A stretch of DNA of 64,000 nt from Bacillus badius NBRC 15713 (GCF_001591605.1 NZ_BCVF01000011.1:37065-101064); one strand, 5' to 3'. Positions 1 through 8,222 are shown, counted from the first letter of the stretch. Translations and numbers: made by a program. The notes: a model not told the origin generated them from the sequence alone.

Positions 1-591
1 CTCAGGCTTGCCTTGCGCCCCGTCCTCAGCCAGCGCTTCCAGACGCTCGCGCGGATAAGCGGCCACAATCTCTTCAACCGTTTCTTTGCCCATCTCATCT
101 AAGTCACCATATCGAATTCCAAACTCTTCCCACTTTCGTTGAAGAACATAGTTATCCTCCGCCAACTGGGCTTTCTTAAATGCTTCCAAAAAATAATCCG
201 GCAGCGGAAAGCGTTTTTCCTCTGTGGAAGAAGTAAGCTTCAGTTGAATGGGGATGCCTTTAAACGTTTGAATAGAGGCTTGAACCTCTCCATATGAGTC
301 CGTGGCTGCGGCAGCCTTTTCCTCTCCGCCGGCAGCTTCGCCAAAAACAGCCCTTACCTGCGGAAGCAGGCTTTGCCAATCATATTTGCCGTTTCGCTCA
401 ATTGCTAAAAAATCGGCGACGTGATAGACGCCTTTCACTCCTTCAATAGCGAGGATGGACTGAATTTGCTCCGGTGCTTCTTCTGAGACACCGGCTTTAT
501 AGTTATTGCTTTTCCCCGCAGGCAATTCTTCGTCCAAAATGACCTTCATTGTATTTGGACTTGGTGTAGGTTCAATCTTTACAATACGCAA
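1..591 (-). CDS. ypgR: CvfC/YpgR-family conserved virulence factor C-like protein, 5' part only
   Basis: The gene runs off the left edge, so only its first 197 codons are visible. Translation from a TTG at 591 begins with a short Nfu/NifU N-terminal-like stretch (RIVKIEPTPSPNTMK), followed by VILDEELPAG and an HVADFLA segment. This matches the N-terminus of the CvfC/YpgR family, in which an Nfu-like domain precedes HEAT-like repeats. A good ribosome site (GGAAAGGAG) lies about nine bases before the TTG, and no ATG fits better upstream. The biochemical role of the family is not established; in Staphylococcus it was described as affecting virulence. Identification rests on the N-terminal motif and on the ypg/cspD neighbourhood. 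Confidence 0.75.
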   Translation of the reverse strand, partial: MRIVKIEPTPSPNTMKVILDEELPAGKSNNYKAGVSEEAPEQIQSILAIEGVKGVYHVADFLAIERNGKYDWQSLLPQVRAVFGEAAGGEEKAAAATDSYGEVQASIQTFKGIPIQLKLTSSTEEKRFPLPDYFLEAFKKAQLAEDNYVLQRKWEEFGIRYGDLDEMGKETVEEIVAAYPRERLEALAEDGAQGKPE

Positions 592-661
592 AATGAACGG
601 CTCCTTTCCCAAGCTTTACCGCCATTTTACCATAGATGAAACCGCCGGTGCTTTCATTTGC

Positions 662-2545
662 TCATTGCACAAATTCCGATAAATAACTCCAGCGCTCAAT
701 AAGCTCCTCCAGCTTTTCATTCAGCTGCTCCAATTCCTTGCTTAGCTGCTGCGCCCTTTCAAAATCGCTGCCCGCAGCCTCTAGCTCCTCATCTGCCTTG
801 CTTATGAGCTTCTCGACATTGGCGATCTCTTCTTCAATGGTTTCCCATTCCCGCTGTTCATGATAGCTTAACTTTTTCTTTTTCGGCTTTTCTCTCACAG
901 TTTCGTTCTTGGCTTCTTTAGCCGGTGCGCTCTCCAGCTTTTCAGCCATCGCTTGTTCGGCTAAATAATCGCTGTATTGTCCATAGTAAGAGCCAATGAC
1001 CCCATTTCCTTCAAAGATCAGCAGCCGGTCTGCCGTTTTATCAAGAAAATAACGGTCATGGGAAACAGTTATAACAACGCCCGGGAAATCTTCTAAATAA
1101 TCTTCCAATACAGTCAAAGTTTCTGTATCCAGATCATTAGTCGGTTCATCCAACAGCAGAACGTTCGGCTGCGTCATTAATAACTTCAACAAGTACAGCC
1201 GGCGCTTTTCTCCGCCAGACAGCTTATAAATCGGTGTGCCATGAGCATGCATCGGAAAAAGAAAACGCTCCAGCATTTGTGCAGCAGAAATTTTCTCTCC
1301 TGTCTTTGTTGTCACCATTTCCGCTGACTCCCGAATATAGGCAATCATCCGCATCTTTTCATCCATATCCGTGCGCTCTTGTGTATAATAGGCTGTCTTC
1401 ACTGTTTGTCCTGTTACGATTTCACCGCTGTCGAATGGGAGTTTGCCGGCAAGCAGGTTCATAAAGGTCGATTTTCCGCTGCCGTTTTTTCCAATAATCC
1501 CGAAACGGTCTCCCGGCTTTACGAGCAGGTTAAAATCTTTTAAAATCACTTTTCCATCAAATGATTTCGACACATGACTTAGCTCGAATACTTGTTTGCC
1601 GAGCCGGCTGCCTTTCATGGCTAAATCAATTTGTTCTTTCTTCGGTCCCTGACCGATTGATCCTTCTAATTGCTCAAAACGGTCAATCCGGGCTTTTTGT
1701 TTGGTCGTTCTTGCCTTCGCCCCTCTGCGCATCCAGGCAAGCTCGCGGCGGTACAGATTTTTCCGCTTATCTTCTTCAGCTGCCTGCAGCTCTTCCCTCT
1801 CTGCTTTAGCAGCGATATAATCCTGGTAATTTCCTTTGTATGTATAGAGCTGTCCATGGTCCAGTTCAAACATTCTATTTGTTACTCGATCTAAAAAGTA
1901 ACGGTCATGAGTAACGAGCAGCACAGCTCCTGAATATTTACTTAAATATTCTTCCAGCCACCCGATCGTTTCATAGTCCAGATGGTTGGTCGGTTCATCC
2001 AAAATTAATAAGTCAGGTGTCTCAATCAGTACTTGCGCCAGCGCCACCCGCTTTTTCTGTCCGCCTGACAATTCACCGACCTTTCGGCTAAAATCAGAAA
2101 TGCCCAGCCGTGTTAAAATCGCTTCCGCATTTGTATTAGCTTCCCAAGCACCGAGGGCATCCATTTGTTTCTGCAACTCGAACAGCTGCTCTGCCACTTC
2201 CTGATCCTGAGGGCTCTCTTCAAGCTGCTTTAATGCTCTCTCATATTCCTTTAACAGCTGAATCACCGGCGCCTCACTTAGAAACAATTGATCCATTACT
2301 GTCAGCTCAGGATTCATTTCGGGCTCTTGTTCCAAATAAGCGATGGTGTAATCATTTGGGCAAACAATTTCGCCAGCATCAGGCGTATCTTTTCCGGCAA
2401 CGATTTTTAACAAGCTGGATTTCCCCGTTCCATTTACACCAATTAAACCGATCCGTTCCTTTTCACCGATGGAAAAAGTTAAATGATCAAACAGCACTTT
2501 TTCCCCGTACGATTTTGTCATGTCTTGCACACTCAGCGCTCTCAT
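662..2545 (-). CDS. yfmR: ABC-F ATPase, YfmR/Uup type
   Basis: Soluble twin-ABC protein of about 627 residues with no membrane segments. It carries two nucleotide-binding domains: Walker A GVNGTGKSS and GKNGSGKST, signatures LSGGQKKR and LSGGEKRR, and Walker B blocks ending DEPTNHLD and DEPTNDLD. Between them is the charged ABC-F linker, and at the C-terminus a lysine-rich link runs into a coiled coil, as in Uup and YfmR. ABC-F proteins of this type bind the ribosomal E site and relieve stalled translation; B. subtilis YfmR overlaps functionally with EF-P. Two in-frame ATGs exist (2551 and 2545). The second is better spaced from GGGGAG, so it is used here. Identification as YfmR rather than another ABC-F paralogue rests on length and the C-terminal coiled coil. 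Confidence 0.88.
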   Translation of the reverse strand: MRALSVQDMTKSYGEKVLFDHLTFSIGEKERIGLIGVNGTGKSSLLKIVAGKDTPDAGEIVCPNDYTIAYLEQEPEMNPELTVMDQLFLSEAPVIQLLKEYERALKQLEESPQDQEVAEQLFELQKQMDALGAWEANTNAEAILTRLGISDFSRKVGELSGGQKKRVALAQVLIETPDLLILDEPTNHLDYETIGWLEEYLSKYSGAVLLVTHDRYFLDRVTNRMFELDHGQLYTYKGNYQDYIAAKAEREELQAAEEDKRKNLYRRELAWMRRGAKARTTKQKARIDRFEQLEGSIGQGPKKEQIDLAMKGSRLGKQVFELSHVSKSFDGKVILKDFNLLVKPGDRFGIIGKNGSGKSTFMNLLAGKLPFDSGEIVTGQTVKTAYYTQERTDMDEKMRMIAYIRESAEMVTTKTGEKISAAQMLERFLFPMHAHGTPIYKLSGGEKRRLYLLKLLMTQPNVLLLDEPTNDLDTETLTVLEDYLEDFPGVVITVSHDRYFLDKTADRLLIFEGNGVIGSYYGQYSDYLAEQAMAEKLESAPAKEAKNETVREKPKKKKLSYHEQREWETIEEEIANVEKLISKADEELEAAGSDFERAQQLSKELEQLNEKLEELIERWSYLSEFVQ

Positions 2546-2569
2546 TTCCATTCTCTCCCCGTTTGCAGA

Positions 2570-3070
2570 TCATCTATTGTCTTTGGCTTCCATCTGGAGC
2601 GACTCAGCAATAAAACTCACCAAGTCACCAAGTTCCGGCAGCATTTCTTCTGTTATCATCCGCTCGAAATACACATGCCATTCATATACAGTACCAGTTT
2701 GATCAGATTCTATTTTCTTCCGTTCGTAGCGTCTTTCGGTTCCCCATATACGCTCGAAAAGATCCATCTTCGCCGCTGGCAATTCTTGTTCCGACCCCGT
2801 GTACAAAATACGAAGCGAAACACTTGGAACCGTACCGGCAAGAGGCAGCAACTCCCCTGCCAGCTTTGCCAGGTCTGCCTTGATAATCAGCGATACCTGA
2901 AGGCCAGGCCTTTCCGCCAGCGAAAACGTAATCGCTGCTTCCCGGCTGAGGCTGGCGAGATCCATTATATCCGTGCGATGATGAATGTGAAACAGGCCGG
3001 CAAGATCCCGGTCATATACTTCCGCCTGCATCATAAATTTAATGTTATCAAAAGCGGTCGGATCAAACAC
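2570..3070 (-). CDS. Conserved hypothetical protein next to a methyltransferase
   Basis: About 166 residues; I do not recognise a named family. The sequence is soluble and mixed alpha/beta in appearance, with a central segment of alternating hydrophobics (MDLFERIWGTERRYERK) and no signal peptide or metal motif. A TTG at 3097 would place the start against the stop of the upstream methyltransferase. A GTG at 3070 has a much better ribosome site (AAAGAAGG seven bases before it), so it is preferred. The tight spacing to the methyltransferase upstream and yfmR downstream suggests co-transcription. Confidence 0.6.
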   Translation of the reverse strand: MFDPTAFDNIKFMMQAEVYDRDLAGLFHIHHRTDIMDLASLSREAAITFSLAERPGLQVSLIIKADLAKLAGELLPLAGTVPSVSLRILYTGSEQELPAAKMDLFERIWGTERRYERKKIESDQTGTVYEWHVYFERMITEEMLPELGDLVSFIAESLQMEAKDNR

Positions 3071-3093
3071 GTCAACACCTTCTTTGCAGTTGT

Positions 3094-3771
3094 TCAAGCT
3101 TTCTCTATCATAAATAGTGTAAAAAACGTCAACGATTGCTTCAATTCAGCTGGGAAGGCCTGTACGTATGGCTCTGTAATGCCGCCTTTATACACATGCT
3201 CCTCAGCCATATACAAAAAGCCGTTGTCTGCCGCCAATCTGGCAAATTCCCATGGCATCATCGTATTCATAATAACAGCTTCTCCGCTTAAGCGCTTATA
3301 ACTGTTTTCCCGCGGTCCGGCGGTTGGCCCGAGTATAGCTGCACACACTCTTCCGGAAGGCTTTAGCACCCGGCGAATTTCCGCCAGCACTTGAGATGGG
3401 TTTTCCGTCCATTCCAAGGAATTGATAGCCATAACGGCATCAAGCTCTTCATCAGCAAATGGCAGGCTGGATAAATCTCCCTGCCTGAACGTCAGTCCTT
3501 CTGTTTCAAACCTGCGGGCAAGCTGAACCATCTTATTCGATAAATCGATTCCAATCACTTCATACCCTGACTGATGGAGCTTGCGGCTGCCGTAACCGTC
3601 ACCGCAGCCCAGATCAGCCACCCGGCTGCCTTGTGGAACATATCCGAAAAAAAAAGGACAGATCCCTTTTCGGCTGCCTCGTTCCCACATCTCTGCGCTT
3701 TTCGACTGCCATCCTTCCGCTCTCGCATCCCACTGGCTTTTAGCTTCTGTGTGCCACGATCCGTTCGCCAT
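3094..3771 (-). CDS. Class I SAM-dependent methyltransferase
   Basis: 225 residues with a Rossmann-fold methyltransferase core. Motif I is VADLGCGDGYGS (about residues 49-60), the acidic end of strand 2 is VIGIDLS, then comes GDLSSLPFADEELDAVM and a late PSGRVCAAI strand. This layout is typical of the UbiE/Methyltransf_11 group that methylates small molecules, but the substrate cannot be read from sequence. The start ATG follows AAGGGGGA. It sits at the head of a short minus-strand run continuing into the unknown protein at 2570 and then yfmR. Confidence 0.85.
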   Translation of the reverse strand: MANGSWHTEAKSQWDARAEGWQSKSAEMWERGSRKGICPFFFGYVPQGSRVADLGCGDGYGSRKLHQSGYEVIGIDLSNKMVQLARRFETEGLTFRQGDLSSLPFADEELDAVMAINSLEWTENPSQVLAEIRRVLKPSGRVCAAILGPTAGPRENSYKRLSGEAVIMNTMMPWEFARLAADNGFLYMAEEHVYKGGITEPYVQAFPAELKQSLTFFTLFMIEKA

Positions 3772-3829
3772 GATTTATTCCCCCTTAGTTTTCTTCATTG
3801 TAAGGGAATCAACCGGCTTTCGGCAATAT

Positions 3830-3861
3830 AAATAGAACCGCTCCTAGACTCAGAGCGGTTG
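3830..3861 (-). terminator. Probable intrinsic terminator of the HExxH gene
   Basis: Perfect 8-bp stem AACCGCTC/GAGCGGTT around a 12-base loop. On the minus strand it is followed by a broken T-rich run (TTCTATTTATATT). It lies just downstream of the gene ending at 3892. The T tract is weak, so efficiency is uncertain. Confidence 0.45.
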
Positions 3862-3891
3862 TGCATATGGCAAAACGGAACAGTTATTATG

Positions 3892-4317
3892 TTAATGAAC
3901 AAGCGGGCTTCTTGAAAAATAGCGCAGTGATTCTTCTTTCACCCTGGCAAACAGCCGTGAATCGATAAATGGAATAAGCTCTTCCGCAATGCTCCAAGCA
4001 TTTAACTCAATTTGAGCCAAAACATCGAGGCTTTTCGTTTCTTCGAGCCGGTCGCTTAAGGAAGGAAGCTCTTCATCAAGCGCATGCCCAAGCTCGTGAG
4101 CAAAAATAATCCATTCATATTCCTTCAGCCGCTCCAATGATCCTAAAAGCCTTTCACATTGAATAGCGATATCTTGCTTAAAAAGCGTAACCGAATGATC
4201 AGCGGGCGAATATTTTCCTCCAACGCAGCGAGCCCCCGGAAATTCCTTTTTTATTTTTAGAGTCAACTTCGGATCTTTTTTTTTCATCAAGGAAGAAAAG
4301 CTGGTTTCTTCAAGCAT
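3892..4317 (-). CDS. Small putative HExxH zinc metallopeptidase (M78/ImmA-like core)
   Basis: 141 residues, no signal peptide or membrane segment. A single HExxH motif (HELGH, residues 74-78) lies in a helix, and about 25 residues later an acidic helix (IELNAWSIAEELI) supplies a possible third zinc ligand. This resembles the ELxANxFAxELL helix of ImmA/IrrE (M78) peptidases. The region upstream is short and lacks a DNA-binding domain, so the protein looks like a minimal peptidase domain. The start at 4317 is the only good ATG at the head of the frame. Its neighbours (mntR, a methyltransferase) do not reveal a role. Other HExxH families cannot be excluded. Confidence 0.6.
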   Translation of the reverse strand: MLEETSFSSLMKKKDPKLTLKIKKEFPGARCVGGKYSPADHSVTLFKQDIAIQCERLLGSLERLKEYEWIIFAHELGHALDEELPSLSDRLEETKSLDVLAQIELNAWSIAEELIPFIDSRLFARVKEESLRYFSRSPLVH

Positions 4318-4564
4318 GTTATTCTCATCTCACTCTGCTTTTTATCTTTATTATTATTCTTTCCCTTCCGATTCTATGTAATGGCTGCAAGAAAGAATAA
4401 AAAAATTTTTTCCCCTGTTAAAATGACAGCCTGGAATCAACCTTTTCTCCGCCCGATTTTTAAGAAACGAAACAAGAAGACTGCTTTCCTGCCACCTTAA
4501 CGAAGCTAATTTTTTAATAATAGAAAAAAAGCGGTGACTTGTACATAGGTCATAAGAATCACTA
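4318..4564. other. Intergenic stretch, no gene seen
   Basis: AT-rich spacer between the mntR terminator and the HExxH gene. It should contain that gene's promoter, but no convincing -35/-10 pair was identified. Short frames here are not supported by ribosome sites. Confidence 0.5.
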
Positions 4565-4616
4565 AAAAGATTGTCCCGCTGGTCAGCTGTAAGCTTGCGA
4601 GCGGGACAATCCTTTT
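4565..4616 (-). terminator. Intrinsic terminator of mntR
   Basis: 12-bp perfect stem (GATTGTCCCGCT with its complement) around a 19-base loop, overlapping the mntR stop. On the minus strand the stem is followed by a T run (TTTTTAGTG). Confidence 0.85.
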
Positions 4617-5034
4617 AGTCCATGGTTTTTTTTTGCAAAGAATGCAATGTTTGAATTCGTGCAGGGTCTTCATTAAAATAGTCCACAAGATCAGCGATGC
4701 GGTCAATGGAATTCCAGCTTAGATGATGCTCAATTCCTTCCACATCTTCATAAATGTGTTCCTCTTTCACACCAATGATCCGCAGAAATTCCTCCAGCAA
4801 ATCATGACGCTCTACGAGACGCTTGCCAATTTTCTTTCCTTTGGCAGTTAAAACAAGACCACGGTATCTCTCGTATATTAAATATTCGTCCTTGTCCAGT
4901 TTTTGAACCATCTTCGTTACAGACGAGGGATGGACAGACAACGCTTCGGCAATATCAGATACACGGGCGTATCCTTTTTTATCTATAAGTATAAAAATTT
5001 GTTCTATGTAATCTTCCATGCTTGGTGTCGGCAT
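4615..5034 (-). CDS. mntR: Manganese-dependent transcriptional regulator MntR
   Basis: 139-residue DtxR/MntR-family repressor, very close to B. subtilis MntR. The N-terminal winged helix ([20 protein letters not shown]) binds operators of manganese importers such as mntH and mntABC. All six metal ligands of the MntR binuclear site are present: D8, E11, H77, E99, E102 and H103. It lacks the SH3-like third domain of iron regulators of this family, as expected for MntR. The ATG at 5034 is preceded by AGGAGGATCCCG. A strong terminator follows directly, so the gene is probably monocistronic. No mnt transport gene is in this window. Confidence 0.95.
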   Translation of the reverse strand: MPTPSMEDYIEQIFILIDKKGYARVSDIAEALSVHPSSVTKMVQKLDKDEYLIYERYRGLVLTAKGKKIGKRLVERHDLLEEFLRIIGVKEEHIYEDVEGIEHHLSWNSIDRIADLVDYFNEDPARIQTLHSLQKKTMD

Positions 5035-5159
5035 CGGGATCCTCCTGAATGTACTCGTCTATTTAAGTTTACTATAAGAGCAGTTCCAGTACAAGTTAAG
5101 GAAGTTTTTCCGTTTAATCGGAAATGGTGAAATTTTTTGTATTTTTCCCTTTCCCTTCC

Positions 5160-5188
5160 TTGACTTTTTTTACTTTTTCCGGTATATT
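5160..5188 (+). promoter_or_regulatory. Sigma-A promoter of the cold-shock gene
   Basis: TTGACT (5160-5165) and TATATT (5183-5188) are separated by 17 bases. The start codon lies about 90 bases downstream of the expected transcription start, giving the long untranslated leader typical of csp mRNAs. A strong GGAGG (5271-5275) sits before the ATG. Confidence 0.75.
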
Positions 5189-5285
5189 GTATGTATTATA
5201 AACAGACTCTCTGTTTGTAATGAATATTTTGATTTGGGCACATATAGATAAGATGTGTTTCGAAGATTTAGGAGGATTCATTAAC

Positions 5286-5486
5286 ATGCAAAACGGTAAA
5301 GTAAAATGGTTTAACAATGAAAAAGGATTCGGATTTATCGAAGTAGAAGGCGGAGACGATGTATTCGTTCACTTCACTGCAATTGAAGGCGACGGATATA
5401 AATCCCTAGAAGAAGGCCAAGAAGTTTCTTTTGAAATCGTAGAAGGAAACCGTGGACCTCAAGCAGCTAACGTTGTAAAACTATAA
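5286..5486 (+). CDS. cspD: Cold-shock protein, CspB/CspD type
   Basis: 66-residue single OB-fold protein with the RNP1 (KGFGFIEV) and RNP2 (VFVHF) nucleic-acid-binding motifs. The full-length family signature is present from [17 protein letters not shown] to the terminal NVVKL. It binds single-stranded RNA and DNA and acts as an RNA chaperone. The ATG at 5286 is set by GGAGG ten bases upstream; an upstream in-frame extension lies in the leader and is not coding. The symbol cspD follows its position beside ypeQ/ypeP in B. subtilis; cspB and cspC paralogues are nearly identical. It has its own promoter and terminator. Confidence 0.95.
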   Translation: MQNGKVKWFNNEKGFGFIEVEGGDDVFVHFTAIEGDGYKSLEEGQEVSFEIVEGNRGPQAANVVKL

Positions 5487-5496
5487 TCCAACTCAT

Positions 5497-5527
5497 AAAG
5501 CCGGCATATGCTGCCGGCTTTTTATTT
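5497..5527 (+). terminator. Intrinsic terminator of cspD
   Basis: 10-bp stem AAAGCCGGCA/TGCCGGCTTT followed by TTTTATTTTG. Confidence 0.9.
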
Positions 5528-5536
5528 TGTTTGTTT

Positions 5537-5716
5537 TTATTTAAGCAGGCGCTCTCCGCACCTTTTAAGCTGTTCTCCTACAGTACATTCTGTAATGCAA
5601 AATTTATGGGCGTAGGATTTTCCCTTCTCTTTTCGAAATGCCGCCTTCAGCAGGCAGCCTTCGCAATATGTGTGCAAAATTCCTTCTACCTCGGCTATTA
5701 GCTGTTTTCTTTCCAA
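5537..5716 (-). CDS. ypeQ: Small zinc-finger protein YpeQ
   Basis: About 59 residues carrying a zinc-ribbon-like pattern: YCEGC, then HKFCITEC, matching the short Bacillus YpeQ family (zinc-finger domain, function unknown). The frame is open back to 5776 inside the end of ypeP. A TTG at 5716 with AAGGTG eight bases before it gives the expected protein length (MERKQLIAEVEG) and avoids overlap with ypeP. A GTG slightly upstream is also possible. It lies directly downstream of ypeP and is probably co-transcribed. Confidence 0.75.
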   Translation of the reverse strand: MERKQLIAEVEGILHTYCEGCLLKAAFRKEKGKSYAHKFCITECTVGEQLKRCGERLLK

Positions 5717-5747
5717 ATACACCACACCTTTCTGAACAAGACACTGC

Positions 5748-6401
5748 TTAGGAAATAACCGAATGACTGTTAACAATGGTTCCTTCTAGCGCCTGATTGG
5801 CGAGTTTATCCGCTTCTTTATTCTGCCTTCTGTCCACCGGTTTGTAAAGCGGCGTAAGATGAAGCGATTCCAGCTTGCTTTCAATTCGGTCGAGCCACTT
5901 ATTTAACGTTTCATCAAAGCAAGGCCACTCACCTGACAGCTGCTTAAGAACCACATGTGAATCTCCTGTGATCGTCACTGGCACTTGCTTAACACCGATT
6001 TCCCCAAGAAGCTCGATAGCCCTGTAAAGAGCCGCATATTCCGCTTCGTTGTTGGACTCCAGCTGCAAGAGCCGGTCATTGATGCGGCAGCGCCAATCCT
6101 CACCGTTTTTCTTATAGTATACAGCGATTCCAATTCCTGATATTTGTGAAGAGCGGTCAAATCCGCCGTCAAAGTATACTTCTACTTCACTTGGTTCTTC
6201 ATCAAGCTGCTTATTTAATTTTGTAAATTCCTTAACCGTCCATTCATTCAATAATTCATCCATAATGGTCGCCGTTTTCATCCGGCCCGTTCTCCCCAGA
6301 TCCTCGATCAGCGGCAATACGATATCTTTGCTTATCCACTCAGATTCAAATTCTGCCTTTCTTCCCTTGAATTCATACTGCCATTTAATTTTCATTTTCA
6401 T
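5748..6401 (-). CDS. ypeP: RNase H-fold protein YpeP
   Basis: 217 residues. An N-terminal region of about 75 residues unique to this family precedes a type I RNase H domain. The four acidic residues of the DEDD site can be picked out: FDGG, NNEAEYAAL, TGDSHVV and KEADKLANQ. The spacing fits a reverse-transcriptase-like RNase H fold (RVT_3). Cleavage of RNA in RNA-DNA hybrids is the family expectation, but activity of B. subtilis YpeP is not something I can confirm. The ATG at 6401 follows GGAGG. The gene is divergent from ypdP. Confidence 0.85.
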   Translation of the reverse strand: MKMKIKWQYEFKGRKAEFESEWISKDIVLPLIEDLGRTGRMKTATIMDELLNEWTVKEFTKLNKQLDEEPSEVEVYFDGGFDRSSQISGIGIAVYYKKNGEDWRCRINDRLLQLESNNEAEYAALYRAIELLGEIGVKQVPVTITGDSHVVLKQLSGEWPCFDETLNKWLDRIESKLESLHLTPLYKPVDRRQNKEADKLANQALEGTIVNSHSVIS

Positions 6402-6422
6402 ATCGATCCTCCGTTTTTCTTC

Positions 6423-6450
6423 TTGACCAATTTTTATGTTTTTGTATAAT
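6423..6450 (+). promoter_or_regulatory. Sigma-A promoter of ypdP
   Basis: TTGACC (6423-6428) and TATAAT (6445-6450), 16-base spacer. The leader of about 70 bases was searched for a preQ1 aptamer and none was seen. Confidence 0.75.
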
Positions 6451-6524
6451 GTACGTTATGCTCAAATGTGCAAAGAAAGACAACTATTTTCCCGCTATTT
6501 CTTTTATCTTACAGGAGGTTTTAC

Positions 6525-7196
6525 ATGTTTAACGAGTGGTTCGGCTTTCTATTTATCATTGTTAACTTTACTATATTTCTGGCGATGTATCGACTATTTG
6601 GGCGCATGGGGCTGTTCGTATGGGTTGGAGTGGCCACGATACTAGCCAACCTTCAAGTAGTAAAAACCATTGAAGTATTCGGCTTAACGGCGACACTGGG
6701 CAATACGATGTATGGAACAGCTTTTTTGGCGACCGACTTGCTTAATGAGCGCTACGGCAAGGAGGATGCAAAAAAAGCCGTGTGGCTTGGCTTTTTTACC
6801 TTAGTCATGATGACAGTCATTATGCAAATGGTCTTGCTCTTTGAGCCGAGCCCGTCTGATATGGCTCAAGAGTCTTTAGGACAGCTGTTTGGCTTGTTGC
6901 CCCGCATCGCTGCCGGCAGTCTTGCCGCCTATTTGGTCAGTCAATTTGCCGATGTGTATATCTTTTCCTATTTAAAGAAAAAATTCCCGAAAGACTCACA
7001 ATTTTGGATCCGCAACAATGGAAGCACGATGATCAGCCAGCTTTTGGATACACTTGTGTTTACGAGCATTGCTTTTCTTGGCGCATTTCCGGCCGGAATT
7101 TGGTTTCAAATTTTCCTGTCTACGTATGCATTAAAGTGGATTGTGGCTTTAATCGATACCCCGTTCGGCTATATTGCCAAACGTTTTCCTAAATAA
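6525..7196 (+). CDS. ypdP: Queuosine precursor transporter YpdP (YhhQ/DUF165 family)
   Basis: 223-residue integral membrane protein with about six hydrophobic helices. It carries the hallmarks of the YhhQ family: the early TxE-like segment in KTIEVFG, the FLATDLLNERYGKEDAKKAV block, and a late IRNNGSTMISQLLDT segment. Characterised homologues take up queuosine precursors (preQ0/preQ1) for tRNA modification. The start at 6525 is fixed by AGGAGG eight bases upstream; the longer upstream frame is leader. It is flanked by two RNase H genes, the same arrangement as in B. subtilis. Confidence 0.88.
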   Translation: MFNEWFGFLFIIVNFTIFLAMYRLFGRMGLFVWVGVATILANLQVVKTIEVFGLTATLGNTMYGTAFLATDLLNERYGKEDAKKAVWLGFFTLVMMTVIMQMVLLFEPSPSDMAQESLGQLFGLLPRIAAGSLAAYLVSQFADVYIFSYLKKKFPKDSQFWIRNNGSTMISQLLDTLVFTSIAFLGAFPAGIWFQIFLSTYALKWIVALIDTPFGYIAKRFPK

Positions 7197-7205
7197 CAGC
7201 CAGCC

Positions 7206-7249
7206 AGATGACTGAACGAACCAGCTTTCAATCAGTCATCTTTTTTTCG
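7206..7249 (+). terminator. Intrinsic terminator of ypdP
   Basis: 10-bp stem AGATGACTGA/TCAGTCATCT followed by TTTTTTT. Confidence 0.92.
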
Positions 7250-7359
7250 TTTGCTTGTGAACAGTTTGGTTGGCTGGACAGACCTCTCCTCTTTGCATAT
7301 TGCAAATGGTTTGTTTTTTCCGTAAAATTTTGTATGGCAAAGATAAAGGGGGAGTTTGT

Positions 7360-7761
7360 TTGTTTGAAGTATATACAGATGGAGCGAGCAGCGGATCGCC
7401 TGGCTGGGCGGGCGGCGGTGTGTTTATTAAAAACGGCAGCCATGTGGACCGCTACTCCTTTCCTTTTGGAATCAAAGATACACATGAGGCGGAATTCCTT
7501 GCTGTCATTAAAGCATTAGAATTATTGAAGGAAAGAGAGGCAGCCACCGTTTCTTTGCGGAGCGATTCCCAAACAGTCGTGCAGGCTATTGAAAAAGAAT
7601 ATGTACATAAAGAAGTGTATAAACCTCTCTTAAAAGAAATTTTAACATTGTCCAAAGAATTTCCGCTCTTTTTTGTGAAATGGATACCAAGCAAAGAAAA
7701 TCGTGCGGACAGTCTGGCTCGCGAAGGCGTCAGGCAAAACAAAGGCATGAAAAAACGATGA
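7360..7761 (+). CDS. ypdQ: RNase HI-like protein YpdQ
   Basis: 133 residues, essentially one type I RNase H domain. All four catalytic carboxylate positions are occupied: YTDGASSG, HEAEFLAVIKAL, LRSDSQTVV and NRADSLARE. Members in Bacillus lack the basic protrusion of E. coli RNase HI. I recall reports that B. subtilis YpdQ is inactive on standard substrates, so activity should not be assumed. The start is a TTG at 7360 with GGGGGAG six bases before it, giving the usual family length; the longer upstream frame is not supported. Confidence 0.82.
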   Translation: MFEVYTDGASSGSPGWAGGGVFIKNGSHVDRYSFPFGIKDTHEAEFLAVIKALELLKEREAATVSLRSDSQTVVQAIEKEYVHKEVYKPLLKEILTLSKEFPLFFVKWIPSKENRADSLAREGVRQNKGMKKR

Positions 7762-7852
7762 GGCAGGCCAGCCGCTTCTAACGCAGGTGTTAGATTCCTT
7801 TAAGTATTGCGCTCGTTCCGCTTTTCCCGCTGCAGATCCGGTGTTTTTATCT

Positions 7853-7889
7853 AAACAACCGCCTGGTTTGTCCAAGCGGTTGTTTTTCG
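7853..7889 (+). terminator. Intrinsic terminator of ypdQ
   Basis: 10-bp stem AAACAACCGC/GCGGTTGTTT with a 13-base loop, followed by TTC. It lies 90 bases after the ypdQ stop. On the minus strand it has no useful T tract after the stem. Confidence 0.75.
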
Positions 7890-7928
7890 AAAGTATTCTC
7901 CATCTTGTTCACCCAGCCATCAGCTGAA

Positions 7929-8222
7929 CTACAGCAAACCGTTGGAACGGGCAAAGCGGAAGGCGGTCTGCCGATTGGCGATCCCCTTCTCTTTAAACCA
8001 CTCGAGCAAGGAGAGAAAAAAGCTGCCATCAAATTCCTTTTGTACTTTTAATGTAATCTCTATACCGGCGATCACTAATACATCAGACGCATCCGTTGAC
8101 CTTTTTCCAAAATAAATAAAAGCGACCACTTCATCGGAAAACCGAAATCCTTTTTCCTCTAACTTAAGCAAATAATCAGCCAGTGCCTGTTCTTTCTTCA
8201 CTTCAGTTCCCACCTTGAACAT
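7929..8222 (-). CDS. Conserved hypothetical protein coupled to ypcP
   Basis: 97-residue soluble protein, largely helical, with the recognisable blocks GFRFSDEVVAFIYFGKRSTDASD and EFDGSFFLSLLEWFKEKG. It resembles a small uncharacterised Bacillus family (possibly DUF6123), but I am not certain of the number. The ATG overlaps the ypcP stop by one base (TAATG), a clear sign of translational coupling. It is not the DUF2533 protein YpbS that accompanies ypcP in B. subtilis. No function can be assigned. Confidence 0.75.
   Translation of the reverse strand: MFKVGTEVKKEQALADYLLKLEEKGFRFSDEVVAFIYFGKRSTDASDVLVIAGIEITLKVQKEFDGSFFLSLLEWFKEKGIANRQTAFRFARSNGLL

Noticed and set aside
2233..3301. Long plus-strand open frames opposite yfmR and the methyltransferase
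   Set aside because: Compositional shadows of the minus-strand genes, without ribosome sites or family motifs.
6451..6524. preQ1 riboswitch before the queuosine-precursor transporter ypdP
   Set aside because: The short leader has no H-type pseudoknot pattern or the conserved A-rich tail of preQ1 aptamers.
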